A DNA stretch of 64,000 nucleotides from Tateyamaria sp947503385 (GTDB taxonomy: Bacteria; Pseudomonadota; Alphaproteobacteria; Rhodobacterales; Rhodobacteraceae), in assembly GCF_051195235.1 (NCBI RefSeq), contig NZ_JBNFZM010000002.1, forward strand, positions 496,001 through 560,000, written 5' to 3'. Below, piece by piece: positions 9,086-17,290 of the stretch. Within the stretch, counting starts at the first letter, position 1. Every line of letters starts with the position of its first letter. The notes below the pieces were generated by a model that was not told where the DNA came from, ran no database searches, and saw nothing but the letters and a program-made list of their open reading frames with translations. The position numbers and the translations under genes are program-made.

Positions 9086-9997
9086 ATGACCAAAACCATC
9101 GCACTGGCCCTAGCCGCCACGACCGCTTTGAGCACGGCGGCCCTTGCCGACGGGATCACCGAATTCCGCATCGGCATCCTTGGTGGTGAAAATGCACAGG
9201 ACCGGATGAATTCATACCAGTGCCTTGCGGACTACACGACCGAAGCGCTTGGCGTCGAAACCAAGCTTTTTGCACCGGCTGACTACAACGGTGTGATCCA
9301 AGGCCTGCTGGGCGGCACCATCGACATGGCGTGGCTGGGGGCCTCTTCCTATGCGGCGACTTATTTGCAAGACCCCGAAGCGGTCGAACCTGTGCTGATC
9401 AAGGTCAACGTTGACGGCTCCATCGGCTATCATTCAATTGGTTTTGCGCGCGCTGACAGCGGCATCGCCTCGCTGGATGACATGGAAGGCAAAGTGTTCG
9501 GCTTTGGCGACCCGAACTCCACCTCCGGCTACCTGATCCCCTCCATCGAGATCCCCCAACACAAAGACGGCATCACCATGGAATCCGGCGACTATTTCGG
9601 TGAGGTCAAATTCACCGGCGGTCACGAGCAGACCATCGTCGCAGTGAACAACGGTGACATCGACGGCGGCGTCACGTGGGCCGACGGTCAGGGCAATTGG
9701 GAAGACGGCTACAATTCCGGCGCCTTGCGCAAGGCTGTGGATGCGGGCCTCGTCGATATGAACGACATGGTGCAAATCTGGAAATCGAACGTGATCCCCG
9801 AGGGTCCGGTGGTGCTGCGCAAGGCGCTGCCAGCGGATGTGCGCGCCACCATGACCGCGCTGGTTGACGGCCTGCACGAACGCGATGCCGACTGCGCCTA
9901 CGGTGTGGCCGCGGGCGACACGCTGGGGTTCCAGCCGGTAACGCACGAGACCTACATCTCCATCGTGGAAGCCCGCAAAGCCAAGATCGGCGGCTAA
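9086..9997 (+). CDS. phnD: phosphonate ABC transporter, substrate-binding protein
   Basis: A 303-residue periplasmic binding protein. The Sec signal MTKTIALALAATTALSTAALADG is followed by ITEFRIGILGGENAQDRMN, the usual start of PhnD mature domains, and FGFGDPNSTSGYLIPS is the phosphonate-binding S-T-S segment. The start at 9086 has a TGGAGAG ribosome site and begins the signal peptide. The same frame is open back to 8984, overlapping the phnC stop, but those residues (MPDPVPMPARLRGH) do not belong to the family. A stem-loop after the stop may raise its level relative to the permeases. Confidence 0.95.
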   Translation: MTKTIALALAATTALSTAALADGITEFRIGILGGENAQDRMNSYQCLADYTTEALGVETKLFAPADYNGVIQGLLGGTIDMAWLGASSYAATYLQDPEAVEPVLIKVNVDGSIGYHSIGFARADSGIASLDDMEGKVFGFGDPNSTSGYLIPSIEIPQHKDGITMESGDYFGEVKFTGGHEQTIVAVNNGDIDGGVTWADGQGNWEDGYNSGALRKAVDAGLVDMNDMVQIWKSNVIPEGPVVLRKALPADVRATMTALVDGLHERDADCAYGVAAGDTLGFQPVTHETYISIVEARKAKIGG

Positions 9998-10015
9998 GAT
10001 ATTTCGATGACGTGT

Positions 10016-10050
10016 CCGGTGGCCCCGCAAGGGGCTGCCGGTATTTCTTT
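10016..10050 (+). terminator. stem-loop with GCAA tetraloop between phnD and phnE
   Basis: CCGGTGGCCCC (10016-10026) pairs with GGGGCTGCCGG (10031-10041) over 11 base pairs with two G-U wobbles, closed by a GCAA (GNRA) loop and followed by a T-rich run (10042-10050). It may be a partial terminator or an RNA-stabilising 3' end for the phnCD part of the message. Confidence 0.6.
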
Positions 10051-10064
10051 GTCCGGGGGGCGGG

Positions 10065-10940
10065 ATGGCAGATATATCACTGAGCGGTGCGCCGCAGCGC
10101 GTGGACGACATTCAGTCCAGCTATATGGCGCAGGTTCAGCGCCGCAGGCTTTACGGTGGGCTGACATTGCTCATCTTCGTGGTGTTGATGGTGTCCGGCT
10201 TCAACATTGCCGACGACCGGAATGCGGGCGGCTTTTGGGAGGGGTTGCACCAGATCGGCGATTATCCGGCGGATGTGTTGTCCGAAGCATGGGCAAAACG
10301 CGCCGATCTTCCCGGCCTGATCGTCAAGTATTTTCCGGCCCTTGTCGAAACAATCAACATCGCCGCCGTATCGACCCTGATCGGGGCACTTGGCGGGCTG
10401 TTCTTGTCGTTGCTGGGCACGCGGGGCCTTGCCAGATGGCCACGTCTGATCCCGCTCTTTCGCCGCCTGTCGGACATCATGCGGGCGGTGCCCGAGATCG
10501 TCATCGCGCTGGTGCTGATTTTTATTCTTGGCGGTGGGCCGGTGCCCGCGATGATTGCCATTGCCATCCACACCGCTGGCGCGCTTGGCAAAATGTTTTC
10601 CGAAGTGGCCGAAAACGCCGACCTCAAATCGGTCGAGGGTCTGGCTTCCACCGGGGCGACATGGTCCCAGCGCATGTTGCTGGGGGTCTTGCCGCAAGTC
10701 GCACCCAATTACGTCAGCTACGCCCTGCTGCGGTTCGAGATCAACATTCGCGCCTCCGCAATCCTTGGCTTTGTCGGTGCGGGCGGGCTTGGCTACGAAT
10801 TGCGCAATGCCATGGCGTGGGGCCCCGGACGGTTCGACGAGGCGGGCGCCATATTTATCCTGCTCTTTGGCACAATCGTTTTCTTTGACCAGCTGTCCAG
10901 CCGCTATCGCAATCGCCTGACCGAGGGGCATGGCCAATGA
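10065..10940 (+). CDS. phnE: phosphonate ABC transporter, permease 1
   Basis: A 291-residue inner-membrane permease. One N-terminal span (about 30-48) is followed by a periplasmic loop and then the core transport domain with about five spans. The EAA-type loop (HTAGALGKMFSEVAENADLKSVEGLASTGAT, about 165-195) contacts the PhnC ATPase and is well kept. It overlaps the next permease gene by 4 bases (ATGA), so the two are translated together and probably form a heterodimeric channel. Length is normal for PhnE. Confidence 0.95.
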   Translation: MADISLSGAPQRVDDIQSSYMAQVQRRRLYGGLTLLIFVVLMVSGFNIADDRNAGGFWEGLHQIGDYPADVLSEAWAKRADLPGLIVKYFPALVETINIAAVSTLIGALGGLFLSLLGTRGLARWPRLIPLFRRLSDIMRAVPEIVIALVLIFILGGGPVPAMIAIAIHTAGALGKMFSEVAENADLKSVEGLASTGATWSQRMLLGVLPQVAPNYVSYALLRFEINIRASAILGFVGAGGLGYELRNAMAWGPGRFDEAGAIFILLFGTIVFFDQLSSRYRNRLTEGHGQ

Positions 10941-12250
10941 CAACAACAGACCTGAATCTTACCAAACACGAGGCCGAAAAACGCTTTGTGCGCAAGCGCC
11001 TGATCGCCTTTGGCATCCCGGCGGTGGTCGCGCTCTATCTCACCTACATCTTCTTTGCCTTTGATCTTGCGGGCCTTGCGCAGCGCGCCAATCTGGACAA
11101 TGCGGTCACGCTGGCGTCAGACAGCTGGTCTCACAAGGTGCACGTCACGCGGGACAATCGCACCGGCCAAATCACCTACGCGGTGGAGGGCGAGCGCAAG
11201 GGCCGCTACCCCAAAGGCACGCGCCCGGCTTGGGTCACCGGCGATGACATCCTTACCATAGACCTCGGCGCGGGCCACAGAGTGCGCTACCTGCCGGACA
11301 ACCGGACCGCGGTCGAGATCCCCGGTTTTCCCCTGATCGAAGTGCAGGCCAAGGGCCGCAGCCTGACGACAAATTTGCCGGATGACCTGCCGGACTGGAT
11401 TTCTGCCTCGGACCGCCGGGTGGGCATCACAACGCCGCAAGGCCGCATCACACTCACCGGCGCCCGGACCGAAGTGTTCAACTATTTCCCCGGATGGGAA
11501 TTGTTCTGGTTCACGCTCGACAGCCCCTATCACGGGCACGGCTTGGCCACGATCCTGTTTGGCGATCGTCTCGATCCCACGCGCGGCAACGTTGCGGGGG
11601 CCTTGTCGGACTGGTGGAACAACGCGATGTGGCGGCACAAGGACGTGGCTTGGGCCATCGGTGAAACGATCCTGATGGCGTTCCTCGGCACGATGGGTGC
11701 GGCGATCATCGCCCTGCCGCTCGCGTTTCTGGCGGCACGGCGGTTTTCGCCGCTTCTGCTGATACGGGCGGCAACCCGGCGGGTGTTCGACTTTGTGCGG
11801 GGGGTGGACGCGCTCATCTGGACAGTCGTGCTGGCCCGCGCCTTCGGGCCTGGCCCGTTGACAGGTGCGCTGGCCATCCTGATCACCGACACCGGCACCT
11901 TTGGCAAAATCTTCTCCGAAGCGCTGGAGAACGTCGATCAAAAGCAGATCGAAGGCGTGTCCTCCACCGGGGCCAAGCCGCTGCAACGCTACCGCTTTGG
12001 CGTCATCCCGCAGGTGGTGCCGGTATTGCTGGCGCAAATCCTCTATTTCCTCGAATCCAACACACGATCCGCCACGATCATCGGTGCCATCACCGGAGGC
12101 GGTATCGGACTGATGCTCACCCAAGCCATTCAGACCCAAAAGGACTGGGAAGAGGTCGCATATTACATCGTTCTGATCGTCGCTATGGTGATGTTCATGG
12201 ACTGGTTCTCGGGTTGGCTGCGCGGCAAGCTGATCGGGAGAAACGGGTGA
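10937..12250 (+). CDS. phnE: phosphonate ABC transporter, permease 2 with long periplasmic domain
   Basis: A 437-residue second PhnE. After one span (about 22-45) there is a roughly 180-residue extracytoplasmic region rich in beta-type sequence, and only then the core permease (about 235-430) with its EAA loop (TDTGTFGKIFSEALENVDQKQIEGVSSTGA). Ordinary PhnE proteins are about 280 residues, so the insert adds some 150. Paired PhnE1/PhnE2 genes of this type occur in Rhizobiales and Rhodobacterales; the role of the insert is unknown to me. It overlaps phnE1 by 4 bases and the following acyltransferase by 1 base. Confidence 0.92.
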   Translation: MTTTDLNLTKHEAEKRFVRKRLIAFGIPAVVALYLTYIFFAFDLAGLAQRANLDNAVTLASDSWSHKVHVTRDNRTGQITYAVEGERKGRYPKGTRPAWVTGDDILTIDLGAGHRVRYLPDNRTAVEIPGFPLIEVQAKGRSLTTNLPDDLPDWISASDRRVGITTPQGRITLTGARTEVFNYFPGWELFWFTLDSPYHGHGLATILFGDRLDPTRGNVAGALSDWWNNAMWRHKDVAWAIGETILMAFLGTMGAAIIALPLAFLAARRFSPLLLIRAATRRVFDFVRGVDALIWTVVLARAFGPGPLTGALAILITDTGTFGKIFSEALENVDQKQIEGVSSTGAKPLQRYRFGVIPQVVPVLLAQILYFLESNTRSATIIGAITGGGIGLMLTQAIQTQKDWEEVAYYIVLIVAMVMFMDWFSGWLRGKLIGRNG

Positions 12251-12867
12251 TGGCACGTCTGTCCGCGGACGCGCCCGTCCTTCACCCCGATTGCGAGATC
12301 ACCGACAGCCATTTCGGCGCATATGTCGAAATCGGGCGGGGCAGCCGCGTGGCCAATACGACCATGGGCGACTACAGTTATTGCGACCGTTACGCGGACA
12401 TCGCCAACGCGCAGGTGGGCAAGTTTGCGAATATCGCCGCCTTTGTCCGCATCGGCGCGACGGACCACCCGCTGCACACCGCGTCCTGTCACCATTTCCT
12501 GTATCGGTCCGACGATTATTGGGGCGACGCCGGGCGAGACGCAGATTTCTTTGCGCACCGCAGATCACGGGTTGCGCGTATCGGCCATGATACGTGGATC
12601 GGCGCAGGCGCGATGATCAAGCCCGAGGTGACGCTGGGCGATGGTGCCGTGGTGGCGGCAGGCGCGGTCGTAACGCGTGATGTGGCCCCTTACACCATCG
12701 TCGCAGGCACACCGGCCACGGTGCTGCGCCGCCGCCAGCCAAAGCCTGTCGCCGACCGCCTTATCGCCCTTGCTTGGTGGGACTGGCCCCATACAGCACT
12801 GCGCGCCGCGTTGGGTGATTTCCGCGCTCTGGATGCTGATGCGTTTCTTGAGCGGTATGGCGGTTAG
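12250..12867 (+). CDS. hexapeptide-repeat acyltransferase of the phosphonate locus
   Basis: A 205-residue left-handed beta-helix acyltransferase of the xenobiotic acetyltransferase type that is repeatedly found in phn operons. Hexapeptide repeats run from about residue 10 to 60 and from 110 to 160 (IGHDTWIGAGAMIKPEVTLGDGAVVAAGAVVTRDV), and the segment GATDHPLHTASCHHF carries the histidine pair typical of the active site. It probably acetylates aminoalkylphosphonates or another phn substrate, but this is inference. The start codon shares its A with the phnE2 stop (TGATG), so it is co-translated. Confidence 0.9.
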   Translation: MARLSADAPVLHPDCEITDSHFGAYVEIGRGSRVANTTMGDYSYCDRYADIANAQVGKFANIAAFVRIGATDHPLHTASCHHFLYRSDDYWGDAGRDADFFAHRRSRVARIGHDTWIGAGAMIKPEVTLGDGAVVAAGAVVTRDVAPYTIVAGTPATVLRRRQPKPVADRLIALAWWDWPHTALRAALGDFRALDADAFLERYGG

Positions 12868-13089
12868 GCCCTGTGCGCGCAGACACCACATGCCGCAAAC
12901 ATCCAACGCAAGCGAGCAGATGCGCGGCGTATCGGGCGCACCTGCCGCAACCGGCTGCACGAACCATTTCCCACCCTGCCCCACCGCTGCCACACCTCTG
13001 CGCAGGTCCGATAGACATTCGGTCTGATGACCATGCCGCGGCTTGGTTGATCCTTGTTGATAGAAAAACTCAGGATTTGCGACATTAAG

Positions 13090-13106
13090 CTGAGTAATTT
13101 ACTCAG
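13090..13106. promoter_or_regulatory. perfect 17-bp palindrome before the Fe3+-binding protein gene
   Basis: CTGAGTAATTTACTCAG is a perfect inverted repeat around a single central base, 73 bases before the gene at 13179. It resembles the iron-responsive palindromes described for Rhodobacterales (the Iron-Rhodo-box proposed for IscR), but I cannot check the exact consensus. The iron-gene context makes an iron-regulator operator the best reading. The rest of the gap 12868-13089 shows nothing I can name. Confidence 0.55.
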
Positions 13107-13147
13107 GAAGGGTTGCAATAGCCGTCAGATCGTGTAGCTGACGAAAA

Positions 13148-13163
13148 CAGTAAGATATTACTG
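13148..13163. promoter_or_regulatory. second palindrome before the Fe3+-binding protein gene
   Basis: CAGTAA-GATA-TTACTG is a 16-bp inverted repeat ending 15 bases before the start codon, next to the ribosome site. Its arms resemble those of the palindrome at 13090-13106 (AGTAA/TTACT), so both may bind the same regulator, with this one blocking initiation directly. Confidence 0.5.
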
Positions 13164-13178
13164 ACCGGGAGACACCCT

Positions 13179-14195
13179 ATGAACACCAAGACCTCCATCC
13201 TCGCGCTGACCGTGGCGGCCATCGCAACCACCGCCGCCGCCGAAGGCGAGTTGAACCTCTATTCCTCGCGGCACTACGACACCGACGAACGGCTTTATTC
13301 TGACTTCACCGAAGCCACGGGCATCACCATCAATCGCATCGAAGGCAAGGCCGACGAACTGATCGAGCGCATGAAAGCCGAGGGCGTCAATTCGCCCGCC
13401 GACATCCTGCTGACGGTTGACACGTCGCGCCTTGAACGCGCCAAGGATGCGGGCGTGCTGCAATCCATCGACAGCGATGTGCTTGAGGCACGCGTGCCGG
13501 CTTACCTGCAAGACGAAGACAACCAGTGGTTTGGCTTCAGCCAGCGCGCCCGGATCATCTTTTACGACAAGGCCGACGTGACCAACCCGCCGAAATCCTA
13601 TGTCGACCTTGCCGACCCGGCCTACGAAGGTCTGGTCTGCCACCGCTCGTCCACCAACGTCTATTCGCAAACGCTGCTGGCCTCCGTCATCGCCAATCAT
13701 GGCGAAGAGGCCGCCAAAAGCTGGGCCGAAGGCGTCGTGAACAACTTTGCCCGCGACCCGCAGGGCGGCGACACCGATCAGCTGCGCGGCCTTGTGTCGG
13801 GCGAGTGCGACATCTCGATCTCCAACACCTACTATTTCGCCCGCGCGGTGCGCAAAGACGTTGACGGCCTGCCCGCCGACGCCCGCGCCAATATCGGCTG
13901 GGTCTTTCCGGCGCAGGACGCCGAAGGCGCGCATATGAACCTGTCGGGCGGGGGCGTCGCCGCAAACGCACCCAACAAGGACAACGCGATCAAGTTCATG
14001 GAATACCTCGCCAGCGATCAAGCACAGCAGTATTTCTCGGCTGGCAATGACGAATACCCCGCCGTTCCGGGCGTTGGTATCAGCGCGTCGGTGGCCAGCC
14101 TCGGCATGTTCAAGCCGGATGATCTGGACGCGACAACCATCGCCAATAACGTGCCCAAGGCCCAGAAAATCTTTAACGAAGTCGGCTGGAAGTAA
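13179..14195 (+). CDS. Fe3+ ABC transporter substrate-binding protein (FutA/FbpA type)
   Basis: A 338-residue periplasmic iron-binding protein. The Sec signal MNTKTSILALTVAAIATTAAAEG precedes NLYSSRHYDTDERLYSDFTE, the FutA/IdiA-type N-terminus whose H/Y residues bind iron. The tyrosine pair in SNTYYFARA (about residue 213) is the second iron-binding region. The partner permease and ATPase genes are not in the window, so it is an orphan here. Two palindromes lie upstream and a clean terminator follows, so it is a single-gene transcript. Iron-starvation control is the likely regulation. Confidence 0.92.
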   Translation: MNTKTSILALTVAAIATTAAAEGELNLYSSRHYDTDERLYSDFTEATGITINRIEGKADELIERMKAEGVNSPADILLTVDTSRLERAKDAGVLQSIDSDVLEARVPAYLQDEDNQWFGFSQRARIIFYDKADVTNPPKSYVDLADPAYEGLVCHRSSTNVYSQTLLASVIANHGEEAAKSWAEGVVNNFARDPQGGDTDQLRGLVSGECDISISNTYYFARAVRKDVDGLPADARANIGWVFPAQDAEGAHMNLSGGGVAANAPNKDNAIKFMEYLASDQAQQYFSAGNDEYPAVPGVGISASVASLGMFKPDDLDATTIANNVPKAQKIFNEVGWK

Positions 14196-14221
14196 CCCCA
14201 ACCTCCCTGTCGGATCGGGTC

Positions 14222-14250
14222 AAGGCGCGGCGCTCTGCCGCGCCTTTTCT
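14222..14250 (+). terminator. Rho-independent terminator after the Fe3+-binding protein gene
   Basis: AAGGCGCGGC (14222-14231) and GCCGCGCCTT (14237-14246) form a perfect 10-bp stem with a GCTCT loop, followed by a short T-rich run. It separates the binding-protein gene from the hemP group. Confidence 0.9.
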
Positions 14251-14257
14251 TATCTTA

Positions 14258-14270
14258 CTGATATTGTCAG
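14258..14270. promoter_or_regulatory. imperfect palindrome upstream of the Cys-rich ORF/hemP group
   Basis: CTGATATTGTCAG is a 13-bp inverted repeat with one mismatch, about 100 bases before the first gene of the hemP group. Its CTGA/TCAG ends recall the palindrome at 13090-13106. It may be an iron-regulator site; evidence is pattern only. Confidence 0.3.
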
Positions 14271-14371
14271 GATTGACGTTTCCGACAAAAACAGTCAGCA
14301 TAAATCCAAGCGAGTCTCAGCCACCCCGATCTCGGGCAGCCCGGACACCCCGTTCCTACTGGAGGTGAGAC

Positions 14372-14539
14372 ATGACCCGAGAACAACAGCCGGTGAACCA
14401 GCCCGATCCAAAGCCACCCGCCCCATCCTGTTGCGACCGACCCTGTTGTCAGGAATTGCTGATATGTGCCGCAGACGGGACGTTGTGCGCCGAACAGCCG
14501 CTGGAGCCGACCCTGGATCATCTGGAGCGGGCGCAATGA
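14372..14539 (+). CDS. Cys-rich 55-residue protein, coupled to hemP
   Basis: A short reading frame of 55 codons with an excellent ribosome site (GGAGGTGA, 14361-14368) four bases before ATG. It ends in an ATGA overlap with hemP, so the two are almost certainly translated together. The product starts MTREQQPVNQPDPKPPAP and then has six cysteines within residues 20-39, including CCDRPCC, an arrangement that could bind iron, an Fe-S cluster or another metal, or form disulfides. There is no signal peptide, so it should be cytosolic. I do not recognise a family. The ribosome site and coupling are the main evidence that it is a gene. Confidence 0.7.
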   Translation: MTREQQPVNQPDPKPPAPSCCDRPCCQELLICAADGTLCAEQPLEPTLDHLERAQ

Positions 14540-14709
14540 ACGCCATGGCACAGGTCCCCGCCCCCACTGCGGCCCCGGATGCGCCGCCGATCGACACCTA
14601 CGACGCGCGCGACCTGATCAAGGATGGCGCGCAGGCCTCCATCGTTTTAGACGGTCAAGTCTACTATCTGCGCATCACCCGCGCCGGAAAACTGATCCTG
14701 ACAAAATGA
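14536..14709 (+). CDS. hemP: hemin uptake protein HemP
   Basis: A 57-residue HemP protein. The C-terminus YYLRITRAGKLILTK is the hallmark of the family, and the preceding segment (ARDLIKDGAQASIVLDGQV) matches its usual position. HemP is a small cytosolic protein linked to haem uptake and, in some bacteria, to activating haem-uptake genes. The N-terminal 25 residues are proline/alanine rich. It overlaps the Cys-rich ORF by 4 bases and the next gene by 4 bases (ATGA both times). No hmuRSTUV genes are nearby, which is unusual. Confidence 0.92.
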   Translation: MNAMAQVPAPTAAPDAPPIDTYDARDLIKDGAQASIVLDGQVYYLRITRAGKLILTK

Positions 14710-15185
14710 CACCGGAGCATCACAGACGCGGCGGCGCGGCGGTTGCCGCCCTGAACCGCATGGACACATGGGAAGCGGACCTTGTCCTTAACCTGCGCCT
14801 CTGGTGCGAGGGGCCACCAGGCCAGCTGCGCATTCGAACCGCATTCGAAACAGTGCTGTCGGGCGCTGCGGCGGCGCGGGCTTGGGACGATTTTGACACG
14901 TTGCTGCGCCGGATCGTGGCCACCGCCTCGCGCCCGATGGTCCGTCACGATATCGGCTGCAACTGTGTGGGTTCGGACGAATGTGTTTTTGCCCATCTGG
15001 TGCGCACCGCCTCTGACGGGCATCTCAACGACGCGGCCCTGATCGCCACGTTGCTGGTGGGCCCGGCCCACGCGGAACACATCGCCATACTGGCCGGAGA
15101 AGTGGGCAGCTGTGCCCGCCGCATTCACCACCTGCATCCACACGAACGCATCGAAGCCGCGCACATCCTGACGCGGCTTCACTAA
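14706..15185 (+). CDS. conserved protein of the hemP-imelysin group, unknown function
   Basis: A 159-residue, probably cytosolic, alpha-helical protein overlapping hemP by 4 bases and followed after 44 bases by imelysin. It carries a cysteine motif (IGCNCVGSDECVF, about residues 83-95) that could bind metal or haem. It seems distantly related to the protein encoded at 17870-18292: both have FE near the N-terminal third, a P..RH/P..LH-x2-G segment, a DE pair 46-48 residues after FE, an R..(A)S/T.G stretch and a final P-x-H. I do not recognise a named family. Context suggests a part in haem or iron handling. Confidence 0.8.
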   Translation: MTPEHHRRGGAAVAALNRMDTWEADLVLNLRLWCEGPPGQLRIRTAFETVLSGAAAARAWDDFDTLLRRIVATASRPMVRHDIGCNCVGSDECVFAHLVRTASDGHLNDAALIATLLVGPAHAEHIAILAGEVGSCARRIHHLHPHERIEAAHILTRLH

Positions 15186-15229
15186 CTGCCTGACCTGTCA
15201 CGCGCAAAACCAACAAGGGACCGCGACAC

Positions 15230-16489
15230 ATGAAACTGACATTCACAACGGCACTGGGCACTGTGCTTTTGGCCGCCGCGCCTGCATATGCGGACAAGGC
15301 CGCCGTGCTGGACAATTACGCCGACATCGCGCTGGCCAAATACACCGACAGCCTGATCACGGCGCAGGCGTTGTTGGCGGCGGTCACCGATCTGACCGAA
15401 ACCCCCTCTGCCGAGGCGCTGCAAGCGGCCAAAGCGGCGTGGCTGGCATCCCGCGTCCCCTACCAGCAGACCGAGGTGTATCGCTTTGGCAATGCCATCG
15501 TCGACGACTGGGAAGGCAAGGTGAACGCATGGCCGCTGGACGAGGGCCTGATCGACTATGTCGACGCGACCTATGGCTATGCGACGGATGAAAACGAATA
15601 TGCGGCGCTCAACGTGGTGGCCAACGCCACTTTTACCCTGTCCGGGGAACGCGTGGATTCCTCTGACATCACGCCCGCGTTGCTTGAAGGGGCGTTGCAC
15701 GAGGCCGATGGCGTGGAATCAAACGTCGCCACCGGCTATCACGCCATTGAATTTCTGCTCTGGGGTCAGGATCTGAATGGCCACGGCGCAGGCGCGGGCA
15801 ACCGCCCCTGGACAGACTACGCCACGGGTGACGCTTGCACAGGCGGGCACTGCGACCGCCGCGCAGACTATCTGACGGCAGCAACGACGCTGCTGGTGTC
15901 CGATCTGGAATGGATGGCGGCGCAATGGCAGGATGGCGGGGACGCCCGCGCCCAACTGACCGCAGACGAAGATGCAGGCATCTCCTCCATACTGACCGGT
16001 ATGGGGTCTTTGTCTTATGGCGAACAGGCTGGCGAGCGAATGCGGCTGGGTGTGATGCTGAACGACCCGGAGGAGGAGCACGATTGCTTCTCCGACAACA
16101 CGCATAACAGCCACTTCTATGACGCGCTGGGGATCCGCAATGTGTATCTGGGCAGCTACACCCGCATTGACGGCACCATCGTCCGCGGGACAAGCCTGTC
16201 GTCGCTCGTGGCGCAGGCGGATGCGGGTGTCGATGCCGAACTGACCGCCCGGCTGGACGCGACCATGATGGAGATGTCCGAGTTAAAGACCGCAGCCGAA
16301 GCGGGCTTTGCCTATGACATGATGCTGGAACGCGGCAATGACGCGGGCGAGGCGCTGATCATGGGCGCTGTGAACGCGCTGGTGGATCAAACCCGTTCGA
16401 TCGAACGTGCCGTGTCCACGCTTGGCGTGTCCGGGTTCGCGGTTGAAGGCTCCGACAGCCTCGATAACCCGGACGCCGTGTTCCACTAA
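15230..16489 (+). CDS. imelysin-family (ICMP-like) iron-associated protein
   Basis: A 419-residue exported protein of the imelysin/insulin-cleaving-membrane-protease family (M75), now viewed mainly as iron-uptake-associated binding proteins. The Sec signal MKLTFTTALGTVLLAAAPAYA is followed by the all-helical imelysin domain, and the GxHxxE motif is present as GYHAIEFLLWGQD (about residues 170-182). A cysteine pair lies in DACTGGHCDRR. It is the last gene of the Cys-ORF/hemP/orphan group. Imelysins are often found with di-haem oxidoreductases, and one is encoded 1.9 kb downstream, which supports one iron-acquisition system at the cell envelope. Confidence 0.92.
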   Translation: MKLTFTTALGTVLLAAAPAYADKAAVLDNYADIALAKYTDSLITAQALLAAVTDLTETPSAEALQAAKAAWLASRVPYQQTEVYRFGNAIVDDWEGKVNAWPLDEGLIDYVDATYGYATDENEYAALNVVANATFTLSGERVDSSDITPALLEGALHEADGVESNVATGYHAIEFLLWGQDLNGHGAGAGNRPWTDYATGDACTGGHCDRRADYLTAATTLLVSDLEWMAAQWQDGGDARAQLTADEDAGISSILTGMGSLSYGEQAGERMRLGVMLNDPEEEHDCFSDNTHNSHFYDALGIRNVYLGSYTRIDGTIVRGTSLSSLVAQADAGVDAELTARLDATMMEMSELKTAAEAGFAYDMMLERGNDAGEALIMGAVNALVDQTRSIERAVSTLGVSGFAVEGSDSLDNPDAVFH

Positions 16490-16635
16490 GCCATTGCCGG
16501 GGTGGTTGCGTCCGCGTTGCCCTCCGGCATGTGTCGCGCACGATACGGGCGGCACAGGCGCGCACCGGCACCTCCAACGTTGGTGCGCGCATCAAACTTT
16601 ACCAGCCCGGCGAAACCAAACATCCGCGAGGACCG

Positions 16636-16893
16636 ATGGCCAAGACCCCAAGCCCCTGTATCGACGTGTGCAAGTTCAAGCGCGACGGCCATTGCATCGG
16701 CTGTTCGATGACCAAGGCGCAAAAATCTCTGTTCAAGCAGCTCAAAAAGGACAAGCATCGCGCGGCCTTTGTCGAGATGCTGGTGGGCCAGCAGTCGCAC
16801 ATGGGGAAATACCGTCACTGGGCCGCGCGCTACATGCGCAAGTGCATGAAGAAAAAGGCAAAACCCGTTGCCGCCGTGCGCGATGCCGCCTGA
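16636..16893 (+). CDS. DUF1289-type cysteine protein
   Basis: An 85-residue basic protein of the DUF1289 (Fe-S-type) family. The four-cysteine motif SPCIDVCKFKRDGHCIGC (residues about 6-23) followed by a conserved TKAQKS is the family signature and could ligate a metal or Fe-S cluster. The C-terminal half is rich in lysine and histidine (HRAAFVEMLVGQQSHMGKYRHW). The start at 16636 follows a GCGAGGA ribosome site and gives the usual family N-terminus; the frame is open further upstream to 16531 without family residues. Function is unknown. Position inside the iron block may be meaningful. Confidence 0.9.
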   Translation: MAKTPSPCIDVCKFKRDGHCIGCSMTKAQKSLFKQLKKDKHRAAFVEMLVGQQSHMGKYRHWAARYMRKCMKKKAKPVAAVRDAA

Positions 16894-17290
16894 TCCACGA
16901 CTGCACATGCACGGCCCTGACCGCCGCGTGGGCAGCCCTGCCCGGTCTGGCGCGCGCGATTATTCCTGCATCCCCACGACGCTCAATCGTGAAGGCGGCG
17001 ACATGCTGATCCTAACCTACGCCTTTGTCCCGAACCGCGCGGGTGACGCACACATGGGCATATCCAAAGGCGCGCCTGTCACGAACGAAGGCCCAGTGCG
17101 TCGCGCTCGACGAACCTGCTGCTGCCGAATGCCCCAAGGACCCGTACCAGATCGTCGTTGCGGCCTGCCGTGTCAGCGGCAAGGGCAACGGTGTCCGGGC
17201 GGCGCCCCCGTGCTGCGCGGCACAGGGCGTCACGCTGCGGTCACACGACCGGCGCCGGACGGACGCAGCCGCCCATCCGGCCTCCAACCC
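16894..17290. other. intergenic stretch without a convincing gene
   Basis: About 400 bases between the DUF1289 and Dps genes. A plus-strand frame at 17025-17294 and a minus-strand frame at 17012-17287 are open, but neither has a ribosome site, a recognisable family pattern or a believable composition. A start with a plausible ribosome site at 17003 leads into an arginine/cysteine-rich frame that also looks random. A decayed gene is possible. Confidence 0.5.
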
